Assembly (NCBI GenBank): GCA_012845835.1
Contig: JABAKD010000011.1
Location: 5,604,036 to 5,668,035, forward strand
Reading direction: 5' to 3'
DNA from: Undaria pinnatifida
Lineage: Eukaryota > Sar > Phaeophyceae > Laminariales > Alariaceae
DNA: 64,000 bases
The notes under the pieces: generated by a model
Databases searched by the model: none
Seen by the model: only the letters and a program-made list of their open reading frames with translations
What the model was told of the DNA's origin: nothing
Made by a program: the position numbers and the translations under genes
Part shown: positions 1 through 13,287 of the stretch, in pieces
Layout of the letters: every line of letters starts with the position of its first letter
Position numbering within the stretch: position 1 is the first letter of the stretch

Positions 1-840
1 TCCGACTCTATCGCTGGCGCCTGATGCGTCTCCTGCTACGCTCCACTCGGCGCTTGATGCTGGAGGCCTCCTATTGCCCTCACTTGTATTCATGCCAGGG
101 TAGTCGTCTGTCACCCCCGCCCCACCAACTGTGGCACTATCGCTAGGCACACCGCAGCGGGCGATGAAGAAAAGTCCCTCGGACGCAACGTAGGGCCAAT
201 CACCTGATGCTGTCATATTCCGCCAAAACCTGATCGGTGTGGGGAAAAGGGGGAACGCTCCTATCTCTCATCATCATCAGCCAGCACGACGACGGCTGCT
301 GGACCCCTCCTGGTTCAAATCCTGGTACCCAATTCCCTGCGCTCGCTCTTGCCGGGGGAGTCTTCCAACTCGCGTGCTCCAACGCCAGCAGGACCTCCAC
401 TAGACACCTCCCGTCTGCCTCAGGCGCCTGGCCCCCCTCCTTTTAAGCCCCCGTCGGCGCTTGATACCGGAGCCCTCCTCCTGCGAGGGCCAAATCGCCT
501 GCCCGGGCTCGTATCCATGCCGGGACGGTCATCTGCCGCACGCCCCCTGCCGATAGTGGCACTATCGCAGGCAATGCACTTGCCGATACACCCGTCGTAG
601 AATATGAGGGCCCTGCTATGGTTCTTCTTCCTCGCTGCCTGAAGCGACCAGTTTCTGGCTCCGTCCTAGTTGTTGCCTGTTGCTGTAGCCCTCCCGATAC
701 ATGGATTGTGCCAAGAACCCTTGATTGCACCCATGCCGGGGGAGCCCTCTCCGACCCTCGCCCAGCTGGCGGTGGACATAATGATTGGGCTGTTGTCGTA
801 ACTGCGGGTTTGCTCTTCAGCGCGTGTTACGATAGCCACT
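1..840. repeat. Decayed direct repeat, about 420-bp spacing
   Basis: Bases around 40-170 and 450-590 are diverged copies: both hold GGCGCTTGAT, a GGAG.CCTCCT block, ATGCC.GG...GTC.TCTG and a GTGGCACTATCGC segment. A partial third match lies near 730. No coding sequence recognised. Confidence 0.5.
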
Positions 841-1221
841 AGAAGAATTCCGCTCACACACTAACATAGCGTTAATCCTGCCTACCCTAACACCGTAACA
901 CATATAGACTAGTGCGGTTAATACGGGATCAAGGTAACACTCTAACATTATGGTACGCGATCGCCCGTCAATAGCATAACACACTAACACTATGTTATCA
1001 CACACAACCCAGAAATTAGTTAACGTAGTACCGTCCGTAATGTTACCATTTGGTTTCGCTGATCCGTAACATTTACGTCAAATGTAAATTGTAACGTTAT
1101 CCGAGGTGTGGTATGACGTTATTCTGTTTTGGGCTTGATCCTTTAGAATCTGAATAGGCTTTTTTTGGTGTGTCCCGGTACCCAGCCGGGAGGTACAGCT
1201 GTCTGGTTATGTAGTTAGTTT
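841..1221. other. Non-coding stretch with short AT-rich motifs
   Basis: Contains scattered copies of TAACACT/ACTAACA-like motifs (870-1100). I see no gene here. Confidence 0.4.
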
Positions 1222-1600
1222 GGGACCACTGTCCTAATTCACTCGATTCAACCCCATTTCACCAGATCATGTCCGTTTTATTACTTAGGACAAACACCGC
1301 TAGCTACGGCAGTTGAGAGCTGATTGCAGTTGGAGGATGTTGTCGTGGGACTGCCGTCCTATTACATTCATTTCTACTCGATTTCGCCAGCTAAGATGCC
1401 CGTTTATTACTTAGGACTAATACCACTAGCTACGGCAGCTGAGAGATGATTACTGTTCGAGATTGTTGGTGTGGGACTGCCGTACTGTTACTCTCATTTC
1501 AACTCTATTTCGCCAGCTGATGCTCGTTTGACGACTGTGGACTAACACCACTAGGTACTGCAGCTGAATGTTGATTGCCAGGTTGATGTTGTGATCAGGC
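1222..1600. repeat. Tandem repeat, three copies of about 126 bp
   Basis: Copies begin near 1222, 1347 and 1473, each with GGGAC..C.GT at its start and CTAGCTACGGCAGTTGAGAG or a close variant in its second half. Copies differ by substitutions and small indels, so the array is old. Confidence 0.7.
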
Positions 1601-2222
1601 AAAGTTTGGCTGGGATATTCGGGAATTTCAAACTTTTTGTTTTCCATGGTCACCGGTCAAAGTGTCAAAGATAGACTGCGTATTGTACCAACCCGCTGTT
1701 ATGGACGCCTCCGTTGCCTATCAGTGACTCGGTAGGCTACTGGCTACTGTTGCTGTAGAGGCTACCGACTGCTGCTTCTGTAGAAAAGTACCTATCCGCA
1801 ATGCGACCCCTCGATGGATGTAATAAAGTCCAATTTCCGTTAGGCATCGAAAATAGACACTGATTACTCAATCAACTTAGTCTAATCTACTCGCACTTGA
1901 TATTACTTATCTGCATGTGCTTACTGGTTTGTATATTTACGTGCAGAATCCTGTGGTAGGCCGCAACAAGGATCCATTATCCCTTCACCGTGCGGCAATA
2001 ACAGCAGCCATTCTTCCTTTGTTTACGATCATTCCCTCTACTGCAGCAGGCCGGAGGTATAGACAGACGATCTAGTTCTTACATCCGAGCGGTGTTATCC
2101 ACAAAGGCGTTGACCTGTTGATTAAGATCAATCGACAGATGCGATGCACGTGGTTCATGACTGTACTGATTCGACGACCGTCCTCCCCAGCCTGAAAGTC
2201 CACATGCTGAAGGCGGAGACTG
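1601..2222. other. Non-coding stretch
   Basis: AT-richer DNA without a convincing ORF, RNA gene or repeat that I could identify. Confidence 0.35.
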
Positions 2223-2585
2223 TTAGTATTCTCCCCCACCCTGCACGGGTGTGTAACGTGGACCCTCAGCGCGAAACACATCGCCAAGCTCCAACCTGCG
2301 CACCACAAAGTCTTCCTGTGAGTCATTGTCTTCCAGCGCAGACAAGGTACCGATCACCCCACCCTCTCGTACGCTGACGTCCTTAACAAGGCCCAATCCG
2401 AGAGCGTCAAAAGGGCCATCCTTAACGGCGTTTTTTCTTTGCGGCAGCAATGGCTCGGGAAAACGAGGGGCGATTACCCAGTCGAATGATGTTCGAGATG
2501 TTGCCTGCTCAATCCGGATCCAGGTGGAAGAGCGAAGAGTTGACACGAAGGCCTGATTGACAACCTTAAACGTGTTTCGAGCCAC
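2223..2585 (-). CDS. Hypothetical ORF, 120 codons, doubtful
   Basis: An open frame of 120 codons with a balanced amino-acid composition (for example APRFPEPLLPQRKNAVKDGP). I do not recognise a family. It lies just outside the decayed LINE and could be a fragment of a retroelement gag/ORF1 or a chance frame. Confidence 0.2.
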   Translation of the reverse strand: MARNTFKVVNQAFVSTLRSSTWIRIEQATSRTSFDWVIAPRFPEPLLPQRKNAVKDGPFDALGLGLVKDVSVREGGVIGTLSALEDNDSQEDFVVRRLELGDVFRAEGPRYTPVQGGGEY

Positions 2586-2659
2586 CCGAGGTTTCCACGG
2601 AAAAGTCCCCGTTGGTGTTTAGAGTCGAGACTCTAGTTTATATATTCTCCGTCTGTAGA

Positions 2660-3560
2660 ATTTCCTACCTAGTCCACAGTGTTCTTGATAACTCTCGACT
2701 GTTGGCTCTCTGTCCGTGTTAGACAGTGGTCAGTACTTCCTACGTCCGCTGCGCATACATACATGTATTTCCGTTTCCTTACTATTTTCATTTTATATCA
2801 CTGCGAAGTCAAGAAGGGTTATTTCTCCCTTTTTGTATGCACTGCCTGTCTAGTCCATTCTGGCCCTGCCTTCTTCACTCTATCGCTTAACTTCTTCATC
2901 TCGTCGAGTCAGTTGCTCTTGACGAATTCCAACATTCTCTGCCCCATTCCTGTTCTTTGTTACTTCCCCCATATTGCCCAATGTTTTCCTTTGGGTTACT
3001 TGCCTTCACGATTCTAGAAGTAAGATCTCCACCACTAACTACACTTATCCTTGCCTTTTATTCCTTTGTAGATCTACTGTTATATCTCTCCGAAAACTTC
3101 CTTATGTATCTCTCACCCTACTCTTCGACTCTGGGGGCATGTAGATGTTTCCTAAGAAAAAATATTTCGCTCCCCTCTCCCCTGGTACCCTTAGCCATAT
3201 GCTTTAATCGTGGTATTTTGTGTCTTCGATCACCTCTATTATGTCACACAAGAATCCTTTGACTATTAATAGGAATCCTACTCCCCCTGCCCCCGTATTC
3301 TTGCTATCCTGCCCTTCTCTCATTCTCCCTATCCATGCGTACTCTCCAACTTTGCGTCCTATTCCCCCCCCCCCCTCTTTCTCCCATAAATCTTGAATTT
3401 CCACTATATCTAGGTCTCGATTACTTACTTGTTCGACTGTTTCTAACCCATTGCGCTCTTCCGCGGCGAATCCACATACGTTCCACGATCCTATTCTCGG
3501 CTTATTTTTCGCCTGGCTATCCACCTCTGCTATTGTCTATTGTTCCTTCTCCGTCTTTCC
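2660..3560 (-). mobile_element. Decayed LINE: endonuclease (EEP) region
   Basis: On the minus strand, PRIGSWNVCGFAAEERNGL at 3500-3440 is the start of a retrotransposon endonuclease, followed by DLDIVEIQDLWEKEG and GGVGFLLIVK. After a frame break come WLRVPGERGAK and GNIYMPPESKS (about 3200-3110), then ...RIVKASNPKENIGQYGG (about 3015-2965). Stops and frameshifts interrupt it, so it is a dead copy. The related 3' end of such an element is present at 18.2-18.7 kb. Confidence 0.75.
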
Positions 3561-4560
3561 TACTCCTATTCTCTCTACTATGAACTGTCTTTCCGCTTCT
3601 GTTTCTAGCTTTGTCATTGGCTGCTTGTTCTACACCACCATTGTTCTCCCCCACATATGTAGTGGGGTGCCCTCCGTAGAAGGAAAGTTTATAGATGCGA
3701 CGTGAAGCCATGTCATGGTTGAGGTAAAACCATGTGATATTAGGTGTCACTCTCACGTCAAGGCCATCATCATAGATGGGCGATAATGTAGGTGACGATG
3801 ATGGGACAAGCAGGACGCCCCTCATCTCACTACCCTGCCCAACCCTGCCCTACTCTGTCTTGTCTTGCGTTGCCTGTCTTTCAGAGTTCATCGTAGAGGA
3901 AATGATGCATAAGCTTTGAGTCTATCCAGCGAGCCACGATGAGAGACCAAACAAAGACACCGGAACCCAGGAGGAGCACGCTTCCCAACACCGACCAACC
4001 ACGCATCCCCCACACGGAGTACTACTACACATATCCTTTGGGTCGATATATCCTGCCCCCCATTGTCTCTTGTCTGCGGTCACTCTAGGACTACGTCTAA
4101 ATTCCGCTATTCCATGAGCTCTACATACTCTCCATCCTAGTCTTCTAATCCATGCCTACACTTTTTCTGTCTCTATCCTCTGCCACTCCGTGCTCCCTTT
4201 CGGTGTTAGCGTGGTTCTGAAATGTTCTCCTCCCTTTCTATTGCTCCTATTGCAAGGCAGTACAGTCCTGCTTCGTTGCACTTCTTCTTGAACTCTATTC
4301 TCGTCATGTCGCTAGGAACTCCAAATATCAGCACCACTAGTCTAGTGATTTACCCTTCCAATATTTCCTTTCCCAATCCACACCCTTCCTCGCTGTCTCT
4401 CTCCCAATATCTTCCGAGAATATCTCCAGCTTGTTTTTCGTATTGTTGGTGTAGTGGGAAATGTTCGAGTTACTGGGACTTCCCAATCCTAGTACTTGTT
4501 GAGGGTCTGGTGTCTTTCAGTTATTTTGCCGGCGCATCATACTAAATAGTGTCTCCAACA
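3561..4560 (-). mobile_element. Possible upstream (ORF1) part of the same LINE
   Basis: The minus strand holds broken but protein-like frames, for example LVVLIFGVPSDMTRIEFKKK and CNEAGLYCLAIGAIERG near 4340-4230. Position directly upstream of the endonuclease suggests ORF1 of the LINE. No motif is decisive. Confidence 0.3.
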
Positions 4561-5400
4561 CGAGCTCGTAGAGCCTGGAGCCAAGTTCAACCCCCTCAAC
4601 ACAAGTATACCTCACGTTTGTGTCAGGCGATCTGCATCGTAACCTTCCTGGCGTCCCACGATCGTATCATCTATCTTCTTGTCCCTCTGCTGTACTAGTC
4701 TAGTTACCTTCCTCCAGGGAGATCATTTTTACCATGCAAGGTTCAAGGACGGCTTGCATAACACAAGGTCTTAGTCACACATCGGGATGCCCCGTACGTC
4801 GCTTTCTCCATCGTATGTACATTTCCCCATGGGTAGCTACCCCACTAATGCTCCCGAGTAGACCTTCGCTGTCGAAAGCTTGGCCAACGATTTCCCTACA
4901 CTTTGTACCGACTTCTATCCTTCAAGATATCAAGATATCTACGTACCGCTTGGTGCTCCTTCTCTTTGGCCATATGCCATGTGGTCGGACATTTGCAATG
5001 TGTTCGTTTCGTGAGCGCAGTAGGAGCGGGGGGGCAATGTGGGGGGGCATGACGTCGTCTTTAACATCGTTCGTAGGCTGAGATTATACGCCGAGCACAT
5101 GTGTAATGCCGTATATCTGTATCCACCGGCATCAACGGTGCGTATGACGTATGTGGTAGTGCAGCGTCAATGAACGGCACTTGCCTGTGTTTCCTTTGCT
5201 GTTCACTTCTACTGTTGGGCAGTCGTATTATACGAGCAAAGTTAGCACGTACTCGCTCGGTGCTTTGGAGCGGGGGGGGGTCTGGAGCTCCTGAAATAGC
5301 ATTACACTGTAGTAAGCTCTGGAGCCACGACATTGCAGCCAACGAAGGTACGGAGGTGACTGCATGAGTTGGGGCCAACATGACTTGGAGTATGAGTAGC
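4561..5400. other. Degenerate repeat-like DNA
   Basis: Minus-strand frames between 4700 and 5090 are interrupted by stops and look like worn retroelement sequence. No domain identified. Confidence 0.25.
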
Positions 5401-5790
5401 AACCCCGGTTATTGTGCTTTCCCAACCAACCCAAAGCCAGAGAAAAGAGGTTGTGGGAGAAATGCTTAGGATACGAGACGAGAGAGTCGCCCGCTTCGTC
5501 CCGACCGACGAAGGCGTTAGAGCGAACTGCCCCCTCCCGTGCAGGAGCGGACTCCGCGGACTTCCGGTTTGGAAAATGCTCGAGTTTCTCGAACGTTCGA
5601 TACAGGCCCAAAACCCAGCGCAACAAGCGATACCACAATTTGAAAGAGGTGGTGGAAACAGCACGCCGGTTGCGGTTGATCAACGCAATGCATGCGAGGC
5701 GGACGCGAAGAGGGCGCCAAGCAGCAGCAGACAAGGCCTCAGTAAGGTGCACGTATACCTGCCTACTGATGCGCTGTATCTGCTAGGCAT
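5400..5790 (-). mobile_element. Possible Ty1/Copia integrase C-terminal relic
   Basis: The minus frame contains TEALSAAAW, then TTSFKLWYRLLRWVLGLYRT and ...VRSNAFVGRDEAGDSLVSYP, with the layout of the Copia integrase end (TP.ELWYG.KP...FVGY....YR). Key Gly-Arg-Lys positions are altered. No LTR was found, so this would be an isolated fragment. Confidence 0.42.
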
Positions 5791-5799
5791 GATCTATGA

Positions 5800-6600
5800 C
5801 ACGTAAGACGCGTGCTACGATAGAAGTAGGTGCTACACTTTTTTTCTGAGGTTTCCTCAATTTGGGAGCTTAAGACATAGACTATCTCTCCCAAAAACTG
5901 ATTCGGAGAAAATAAAGTGCCACTGGATGAAAAATCCCATGGCCTAGGTACACGACGAGAATCATAAAAAAGGCCGTTTTTTTCCGGCGATTTTGGGTTG
6001 AGGAGCCTGGTCATTCAGAAAATAAAATAGCCGAAACATGGTATACCTCTATCGTGCCATGTGTCGTAAGCCCACCACCACACCGGTCAGCCGGTTCCCT
6101 CTACTCTGATCTTAAATCGTACCGAAAGACAACAGTCAGGTCTACTATTAATACGAGTGCGCGCGATTAACACGTGGTGTAATATACGCCAGGTAATGTA
6201 TGGCCGCCCCGCCGATAGTGTGATCAGAAATCGGACTAGTTTCGAAATATCATCCAGCCAAGCCGGAAATTGATGAAAATGGTCCCAAAGTGCCCAAAAC
6301 CTTCCGCCACATATTCGATGCATACATCAAGTCAATGCCAAGAAGGCCACGCAATCATGGGAACGTAAGCCCCCTAGCAGGGGCAAGCAGATAGCATGCC
6401 CTCAGAGGGCTAACAAACGGCACTCGCGAGGGAAGCCCATATATATATAGAAATATTTCAGGAAATAAACAACGCCAAAAACCCTGCCAAAACATGGTAT
6501 GTCCACGGGAACAACGAACGTTACTGAGTCCAAATCACGCCTGAATGCATATCGCACTTTCCTTCAAACGACCCACATCGAAATCCGCCAGAGGATTGAA
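5800..6600. other. Non-coding stretch
   Basis: No convincing gene, RNA or repeat. A short AT microsatellite lies at 6440-6450. Confidence 0.35.
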
Positions 6601-8639
6601 CACTTCCACGTGCTGGAGATCCCGCTGCTGCAATTCACCCCCTTCCCCCCGGCCCCCGCCCCCCCCCCCCCACCCTTCCCTCACCAGATAATGGACTTAC
6701 AGACTTCACTTGATAAACTGATGCATTACCTTCCACGAATTTCATAGTTTCCGTCCACAGACTGACTAACGTCACCCTGTTGACCCGGATAGCTACACTG
6801 TAGTTGCAAGTGAAGTCGCCGAAACATCCCCAAACCTCCCACAACTCATCACATGTCACCCACCCACATGGCGGGATACTCAATAAGCAGACTACCTATA
6901 CATACCAACGCTTTCCTGTGAAATTCCCCCCCCCCCCCCCCCCCCCCCCCCCTTCCCCCCCCCCCCCTCCCCCCCCCCCCCCCCCCCCTTTTTCTTAAAC
7001 CCTAACCTCACTCCGTTTTTCGATTCAACCCACACCGTGTAGCGAAATCAATAATACACACATAGCCGAACTATGAAGAGTAACGGTATCATAAGTGCAT
7101 TATGATACCGCTACAACCCATAGTTGTCAAGGCTGGTTACTGCATGTCTATCTTCAGGGATAAATATGCATTTAACCATACTTGACAAAAGCCGCGAGGG
7201 GGAACGTTGAAATTCCCAAACGTCCCTCGCAACTTCGTTTTAGGCCCCCCGAAGCAGTTTTCTCGGCGTACAAAAATACGTTTTGCAGATATATACAATA
7301 AAACTTCGTCTTAGGCCCCCCGAAGCAGTTGTCTCGGCGTACAAAAATACGTTTTGCAGATATATACAACAGCCCCCCCCCCCCTTCCCCCCCTTCCCCC
7401 CCTTCCCCCCCCCCCCCCCCCCCCCCCCCCCAACCACTGTACACCAATATATATTCGAAAACACGATTCTGATACAATACGATAATGAACTCTAGAACAT
7501 CAAACAAAAAGTACGTGTAGAAAAAACCACGTGGTTGCAAAACAAACAAGACAAAATAATATGTATTTGAAAACACCACCCTGATACAATACGATAACGA
7601 AACCTAGAACATCAACCAAAACGTACACGTGTAGCAAAAACTACGTGGTTACAAAATAACATGTATTCGAAAATACCGCTCCGAAACAACACGATAACAA
7701 AGTCTAGAACATAAACCAAAACATATACGTGTAACATCAAAAACGCGGAAAGCACCACTTTGAAACAATACGATAACCAAGTCTAGAATATCAACCAAAA
7801 CATACGTGAAACAAAAACCACGCGGACACACGACACACTAGAACCATATATACGTCCGCATACGAACACCAGTCAAAAGGTGGAACCCATATACCCTGGG
7901 TTCCAAATTGAGGTCCCTACGAGTCTGAAACATCACATAGTCCACATAAAGTCTTCACACAAACCTAAAAATGCGTCACAACTGCTCGTTGCCAAATGAC
8001 AGGTTCATCAAGAACGCAAGAACAAACAGAACGAGAGGCAGGGTAATCGAAGCAGCGCAAATCATTATAGCATTCGCCCACCACATCACCTCCTTTGAAA
8101 TTGGTTTTGGGCATCAGCGAACCGGGTCCAACGCATGCCCGTAGTGTCTTAGGTGGAGTGAGGAGCGGTAGTAAAAATCAAGTGCGCTGCTCGATAACCT
8201 GTTCCTGACCGTCGGTATACTGAACAATCTTCGGGCCGCGTCTTCTCTGTGTCAGGTGTGTGAGGAATTTCTTTGTCATTTTTCAAGCAAGCGGTTGCGT
8301 TGGCATATACTACCTGGCTTGATGTAAAGGAAAGGAACACCACTGAGCGATCATCTACTACATGTTAGGGCATGTTTTCATGAACACCACTAACAAGAGC
8401 ACCAGACATGGACGCGACATCTACAGAACTACAACATCTTCGACGACAGTGGGGAGAAAACAGGACGTATAAGTGTACACTATATATAGTCTATAATAAT
8501 GTGGAAAGTAATTACAGACAGGGATGTTAACACTGCGGTAAACCACACGACCAACCTATTACGCAGGGTATTTCGTGCCTCCATCCGCTTACATGATTGC
8601 CTGACAACCTCTACTATTCCAAACGCAGTGGATTGTGCC

Positions 8640-9290
8640 TAACGAAGTAAAGTCACCCTCGCGTTCAATAGTGGTGACATCGCATGTCCACGTGAGACAA
8701 CCTTTACGAAACGCAGTAGCATATATATGCCTGACGAAGTGAAGTCACCCTCGCCTTCAATAGTAGTGACATCGCATATATATGACGTTGCATGCCCACC
8801 TCAACTGCTGTATTTGTAAGATGTATCTCTGTCTTAGAATTGGCGACCTCAGAGCCCCACAGCGGCACGGTAAAAATCATGGACGTGAAATCGCACATTT
8901 GAGACAATAATAAGTTGAAAAGGAAGCACAAGCAGACGTGATACACTGCCGACCCATCGCATACCCTCCTGAGACGACCTCTACGAAACACAGTACCATT
9001 TACCTCACGAAGTAAAATCACCCTCGCGATCAATAGTGATGACATCGCATATATATGACATCACATACCCACCTCGCCTAATGTATTTGTACGACGTATC
9101 TCTGACTTAAAATTGACGACCGCAGAGCCCCACATCGACAAGGTAAAATTATAGGCGTGAAATCGTACATTTATTTGAGACAAAAATAATTTGGAAAAGG
9201 AAGCACAGGCAGATGTGTTAAAACTGCGGTAAACAACCTTACCAACCCATAACGTAGGGTATTTCGTACATACCGTCTGCATGATCGCCT
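8640..9290. repeat. Direct repeat of about 300 bp
   Basis: 8735-8970 and 9010-9225 are diverged copies sharing AAGT.A..TCACCCTCGC, CATCGCATATATATGAC, GTATTTGTA.GA.GTATCTCT and GAAAAGGAAGCACA.GCAGA. A third, weaker relative lies at about 9400-9610. Confidence 0.65.
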
Positions 9291-10189
9291 CCCCACCTAT
9301 GCCAAGCGAAGTATTACTAACGAGGTAACGTGATTGAGCGCGTGTATTACAAGTATGACTAATGAGGTAACGTAATTGAGCACATGTATACCAAGCGTTC
9401 CTTTAAAACTGACGATTCGCATCCCTCCCTCTAATGCTCAATGACGGAGACAGCACATGGCCACATACATCACCTCGCATGCTGTATTTGGCAATAAGTA
9501 TCTCTTGCGTATAATTAGCGATGTCGATAATAATGGTAACTGTATGATGATGGTGACAAACAGTGCATGACCACATCACCTCGCCTGTTGCATTTGACAA
9601 TACGTATCTCTTTCTTATAATTAGCGATGTCAGAAAATAATGGTACCTACAAATATTCTATAAAATATTCTAGCTTTCGATCGATGTATCATACAACAAC
9701 AAATTATGAAGATTTAACACGTTATTTACTACACTTAAACACTGGGTTGCATGCTGCATCTAACATCAAACCTTCTAGAATAGTAAACATTACAAGCCAG
9801 ATGATATAAAGGGATGTCTTATTGCTTCAATCGTCAGGTTTGTCCCCTTTGAGAATTTATAGTTTCCGGCAACATATTGAAATGTCCCGCCCCCCGCCCC
9901 CCGCCCCCCCCTCCCCTCCCCCTCCACTGACCTCTTTTTCATAACAAACCCCAACCCTCCCCCCCCCCGCCCCTCCGTCCCCCGATCCCCCCCCCCCTTC
10001 CGCCTAGTCTGTCCAAACGCCCCACTCACAATCAAAATCGGCCTGAGTAATAACACCTATACGCAGTTGATATCACGTCATTGTCTTTCTGACCATCCAT
10101 GACGTAGTTTTCAATTATTTTCCCCCCAACCCCCCCCCCCCCCCCCCCCCCTTCCAACGCCCCCTCTTTTCCGACCACCTACACGATCG

Positions 10190-10790
10190 CCTAGACCTAG
10201 CACCACGCGTATAACGAGCTGCTACATATCTTTGATCTCACAGCCGAAGTGTATTTGAATATTATTTGTGACCTAAACCTCCTAAAAATCCCCCCCCCCC
10301 CCCCCCCCCTCTTGCTCTCCCTTACTCAAACGCCCCACCAAATATCGAAATCCGCCACATTAATAAACACTTCACGCACAGGATATCACCTCATTATATT
10401 TCGAGAGCCATCCATGCCGCTGTGTTCCCCCCCCCCCCCCCCCCTCCAACGCCCCCTCTTTCCCGACCACCTGCACGATCGCCTAGACCTAGCACCACGC
10501 GTATAACAAGCTGATACATATCTTTGATCTCACAGCCGAAGTGTATTTGAATATTATTTGTGACCTAAACCTCCTAAAAAATCTCCCCCCCACCCCCCTC
10601 TTGCTCTCCCTTACTCAAACGCCCCACCAAATATCGAAATCCGCCACATTAATAAACACTTCACGCACAGGATATCACCTCATTATCTTTCGAGAGCCAT
10701 CCATGCCGCTGTGTTCCCCCCCCCCCCCCCCCCCCCGCCCGCCTCGAACGCCCCCTTCTTCCCCATCACCCGCACCTTCGCCTAGACCTA
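10190..10790. repeat. Tandem duplication of about 292 bp
   Basis: From GCCTAGACCTAGCACCACGC at 10190 and again at 10481, through TATTTGAATATTATTTGTGA and ATATCGAAATCCGCCACATT to CGAGAGCCATCCATGCCGCT. The copies are nearly identical outside their poly-C tracts, so the duplication is recent. Confidence 0.8.
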
Positions 10791-11240
10791 GCACCACACG
10801 TATAACAAACCCCTCACCTAAAGCCCTTCCCGCCCCCCCCCCCGCCCCCACCCCCCACCCTCCCCCCCCAACCCATCCCAACCCCACCCCCTCGAACACT
10901 CCACCCTCTCTTTACTCACTGATTGTACGACTTACCCCAGGATATACATGATAAACTGATGTATTATTTCCAAAAATGTCACATTTATCCCCTCAAAATA
11001 ATGTATAGTTTCCAGGCACATATTGAGCTGCCTCCCCCCCCCCCCCCCCGCGCCCCCAATAATATACTGGTGCCAAAACCGTCAGATGTATCTCCTCGAA
11101 AGGATTTATAGCTTACATGCACAAATTGCCCCTTCCCCCCCCCCCCCCCCCCGCCCCCCTCCAAACCCGCTCGCTTTTGATCAAAACCAGGCCCCCCTTT
11201 CCCTTCACAGCTGTCAGATTTTGTCCCCCTCAGAAACGGG

Positions 11241-11442
11241 TTTTATAGTTTCCGCGCACAGACTGACTAAAATCATCCTGTTGACCCTGAAAGCTACACT
11301 GTAGTTGTAAGGGGAGTCGCCGACCTATATCCTTAATGAGGACACAAAACTCGTAATGCGCGCGATCGGAGTATCACACACAGCTTGCAAAGATGAGTTT
11401 CGACGAAATCTTCGATCTCACAGCTGGAGTGTATTTTAATTT

Positions 11443-11473
<31 letters not shown>

Positions 11474-12720
11474 GTTGCCGGGTCTCACGAGCGCGAAAAT
11501 GCAGCAAACAACGCAGGAGATTCGAGATGCAGTGTTCTAATCAGGGCACACGTTATCGAACAAAATCGTTCAAGCATTTATTTTCGGATAAGCGCCGCGC
11601 TTCTGAGAGCGCACTCGGCGTGGGGTTTATCCCCCGCGCGAGGCCCCCCTGCTGGGGCAGGAGGCCTCATCTAATCCAACACTTGCTTTGAATGATTCGG
11701 TGTAGCAGGCGGGTAAGAATACAGCATGATTGAAACAGTTGCACTGCATTTGATTAGAGTTGCCGTACCCATTCCAGCATTGTAAATAATTGTATACATA
11801 TTATACTGGAACTCTAATCAAGCGAAACACTCATTTTTTCAGCATCTTCCCTAAAAACCCTGTGATTTTTTATTGTGGCGCCGACCACTCCAACTGTATA
11901 GAAAACGCCCACCAGCGACACACGACGGCCCCCCTAGACATATATAAAGCACCGCCTCCTCCTGAAGACATGCCGTGGTTGTACCACAGAAAAAAACGCT
12001 ACATCCGGCTCTTGGCTCTTCACGGCGATCTAATGGGCGAGAAATTAACTGCCTGTTGACGTCGCGCGCCTCGCTTCACAAAAGGTAGCGACCACGAAAG
12101 GGTGTTGAGATTTGAACACACCTGCCATATTTGGATTCAAATAAACCCTTTAAGAATTACATCCTTTGGAGACAAAACACTTGGAATTGGTGTGGGATAG
12201 CTCTTGTGCACTTCTAAAAGGGTTGACTGGTCAAAGAATATCCGGAGACGAGCGCACCAGTTCCCCCCGATTCTCCCATATTTGCGCCAACCGCAAATGA
12301 CCAACAACGACAGACATCAGTAGAAACGCGAAGAGCACAGGGGTTATTCTCGTGGTCGCGAGATTACTTAGCTAAATACTAACTCTACGACCGCTCTGCC
12401 TGTCTCGCCTGCTTCTCACACCACCACTTGCACCGCACCGCCACCATGTGCCCGCTTAATAGTCACACGAGCACCCACACTAGTAGCCCTATTAGGCCAG
12501 CAAACCGCCCGTTCTCCGCCATGTGCCGGCGTAACTCCAAAAAGGTAAAGAACACGGAGAAGAGCGAACACGTTTGACAGGATAGGTCAAACGCAGCCCG
12601 CCTAGCCCATGTTAAGAGTACTGTGGTAGAACCACAGAAAGAAAAAAAAAAAAAAAATCCACCCGCCAGCAACATTCCTGAACACTGGATAGATCAAATG
12701 ACTTCAAGCCGTGTGCTGGG
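11241..12720. other. Non-coding stretch
   Basis: Holds a TA microsatellite at 11446-11473 and an A run at 12643-12657. No supported gene. Confidence 0.35.
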
Positions 12721-12764
12721 CAATCCAAGCTGGTCATTTCACTCTCCCCCCCAAAACAACGGTG

Positions 12765-12950
12765 GTTCTTAGCAGGATGCAGCTCGCCCTTCATGCCACT
12801 CGCCGAAAACCTCGCGGGGATTCGCGCTGGGTGCACACGATGTCTGCCTTGTCAGTGAAAACCCGACGTGCTCCATGCCGGCATTTTAGGGATGCGAGGG
12901 TCTATAGCCATACGACTACCGCTATGCATGAAATGAGTACATACCCACCC
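12765..12950 (-). repeat. 255-bp dispersed element, partial inverted copy
   Basis: Reverse-complement relative of the copies at 19.49-19.74 and 20.30-20.56 kb: it shares the CCCGACGTGCTCC, CAAGG.AGACA and GCATGGCCGTAGTCGTATGG-type blocks in reverse order and ends in a C run. Diverged, probably older. Confidence 0.65.
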
Positions 12951-13287
12951 CCCCCCACCCCCCTCCTTCCCCCCATCTCTCGCCCCCTCCCCCGACAACC
13001 ACTCACTTCAAAGTGTTCTATTAACACCTTGCGCGGAAAAAAAACTACTCGGCAAAGTCCTCACACCAAAGAATGCCCGTTAGAACTGCACCCGCGTTAT
13101 CGGGAGCAACCCACTTAGAATTTGTGTAGGGTAATTTTTTTCGCAGGAGTAACAGGTGCACCCGCTATTTCGGCCGCGGTGACTTGTCCATACAACAAAC
13201 GATCGTAACGCAGAACGTCGTCGCGAATGGTACACATCTTGCACACACACGTAACTTAATTGTTTGCGTGAGAAACAGAGCAGAGAT

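Larger units (their letters stand above)
6600..11240. repeat. C-rich homopolymer region
   Basis: Many long C runs on the plus strand: about 6927-6988, 7373-7431, 9885-10000, 10122-10151, 10290-10309, 10429-10444, 10716-10735, 11034-11050 and 11137-11152. Apparent Pro-rich ORFs here are products of these tracts. Between 7230 and 7370 a 70-bp unit is duplicated, and 7440-7810 holds four diverged copies of a unit ending ACACGATAAC.AA..CTAGAA. Confidence 0.7.

Noticed and set aside
299..330. Possible tRNA (GGTTCAAATCC box B)
   Set aside because: The T stem does not pair well and no box A or acceptor stem lies at the right distance.
5412..5806. Two overlapping plus-strand ORFs of about 125-130 codons
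   Set aside because: The antisense strand shows a Copia-integrase-like layout, so these are treated as shadows.
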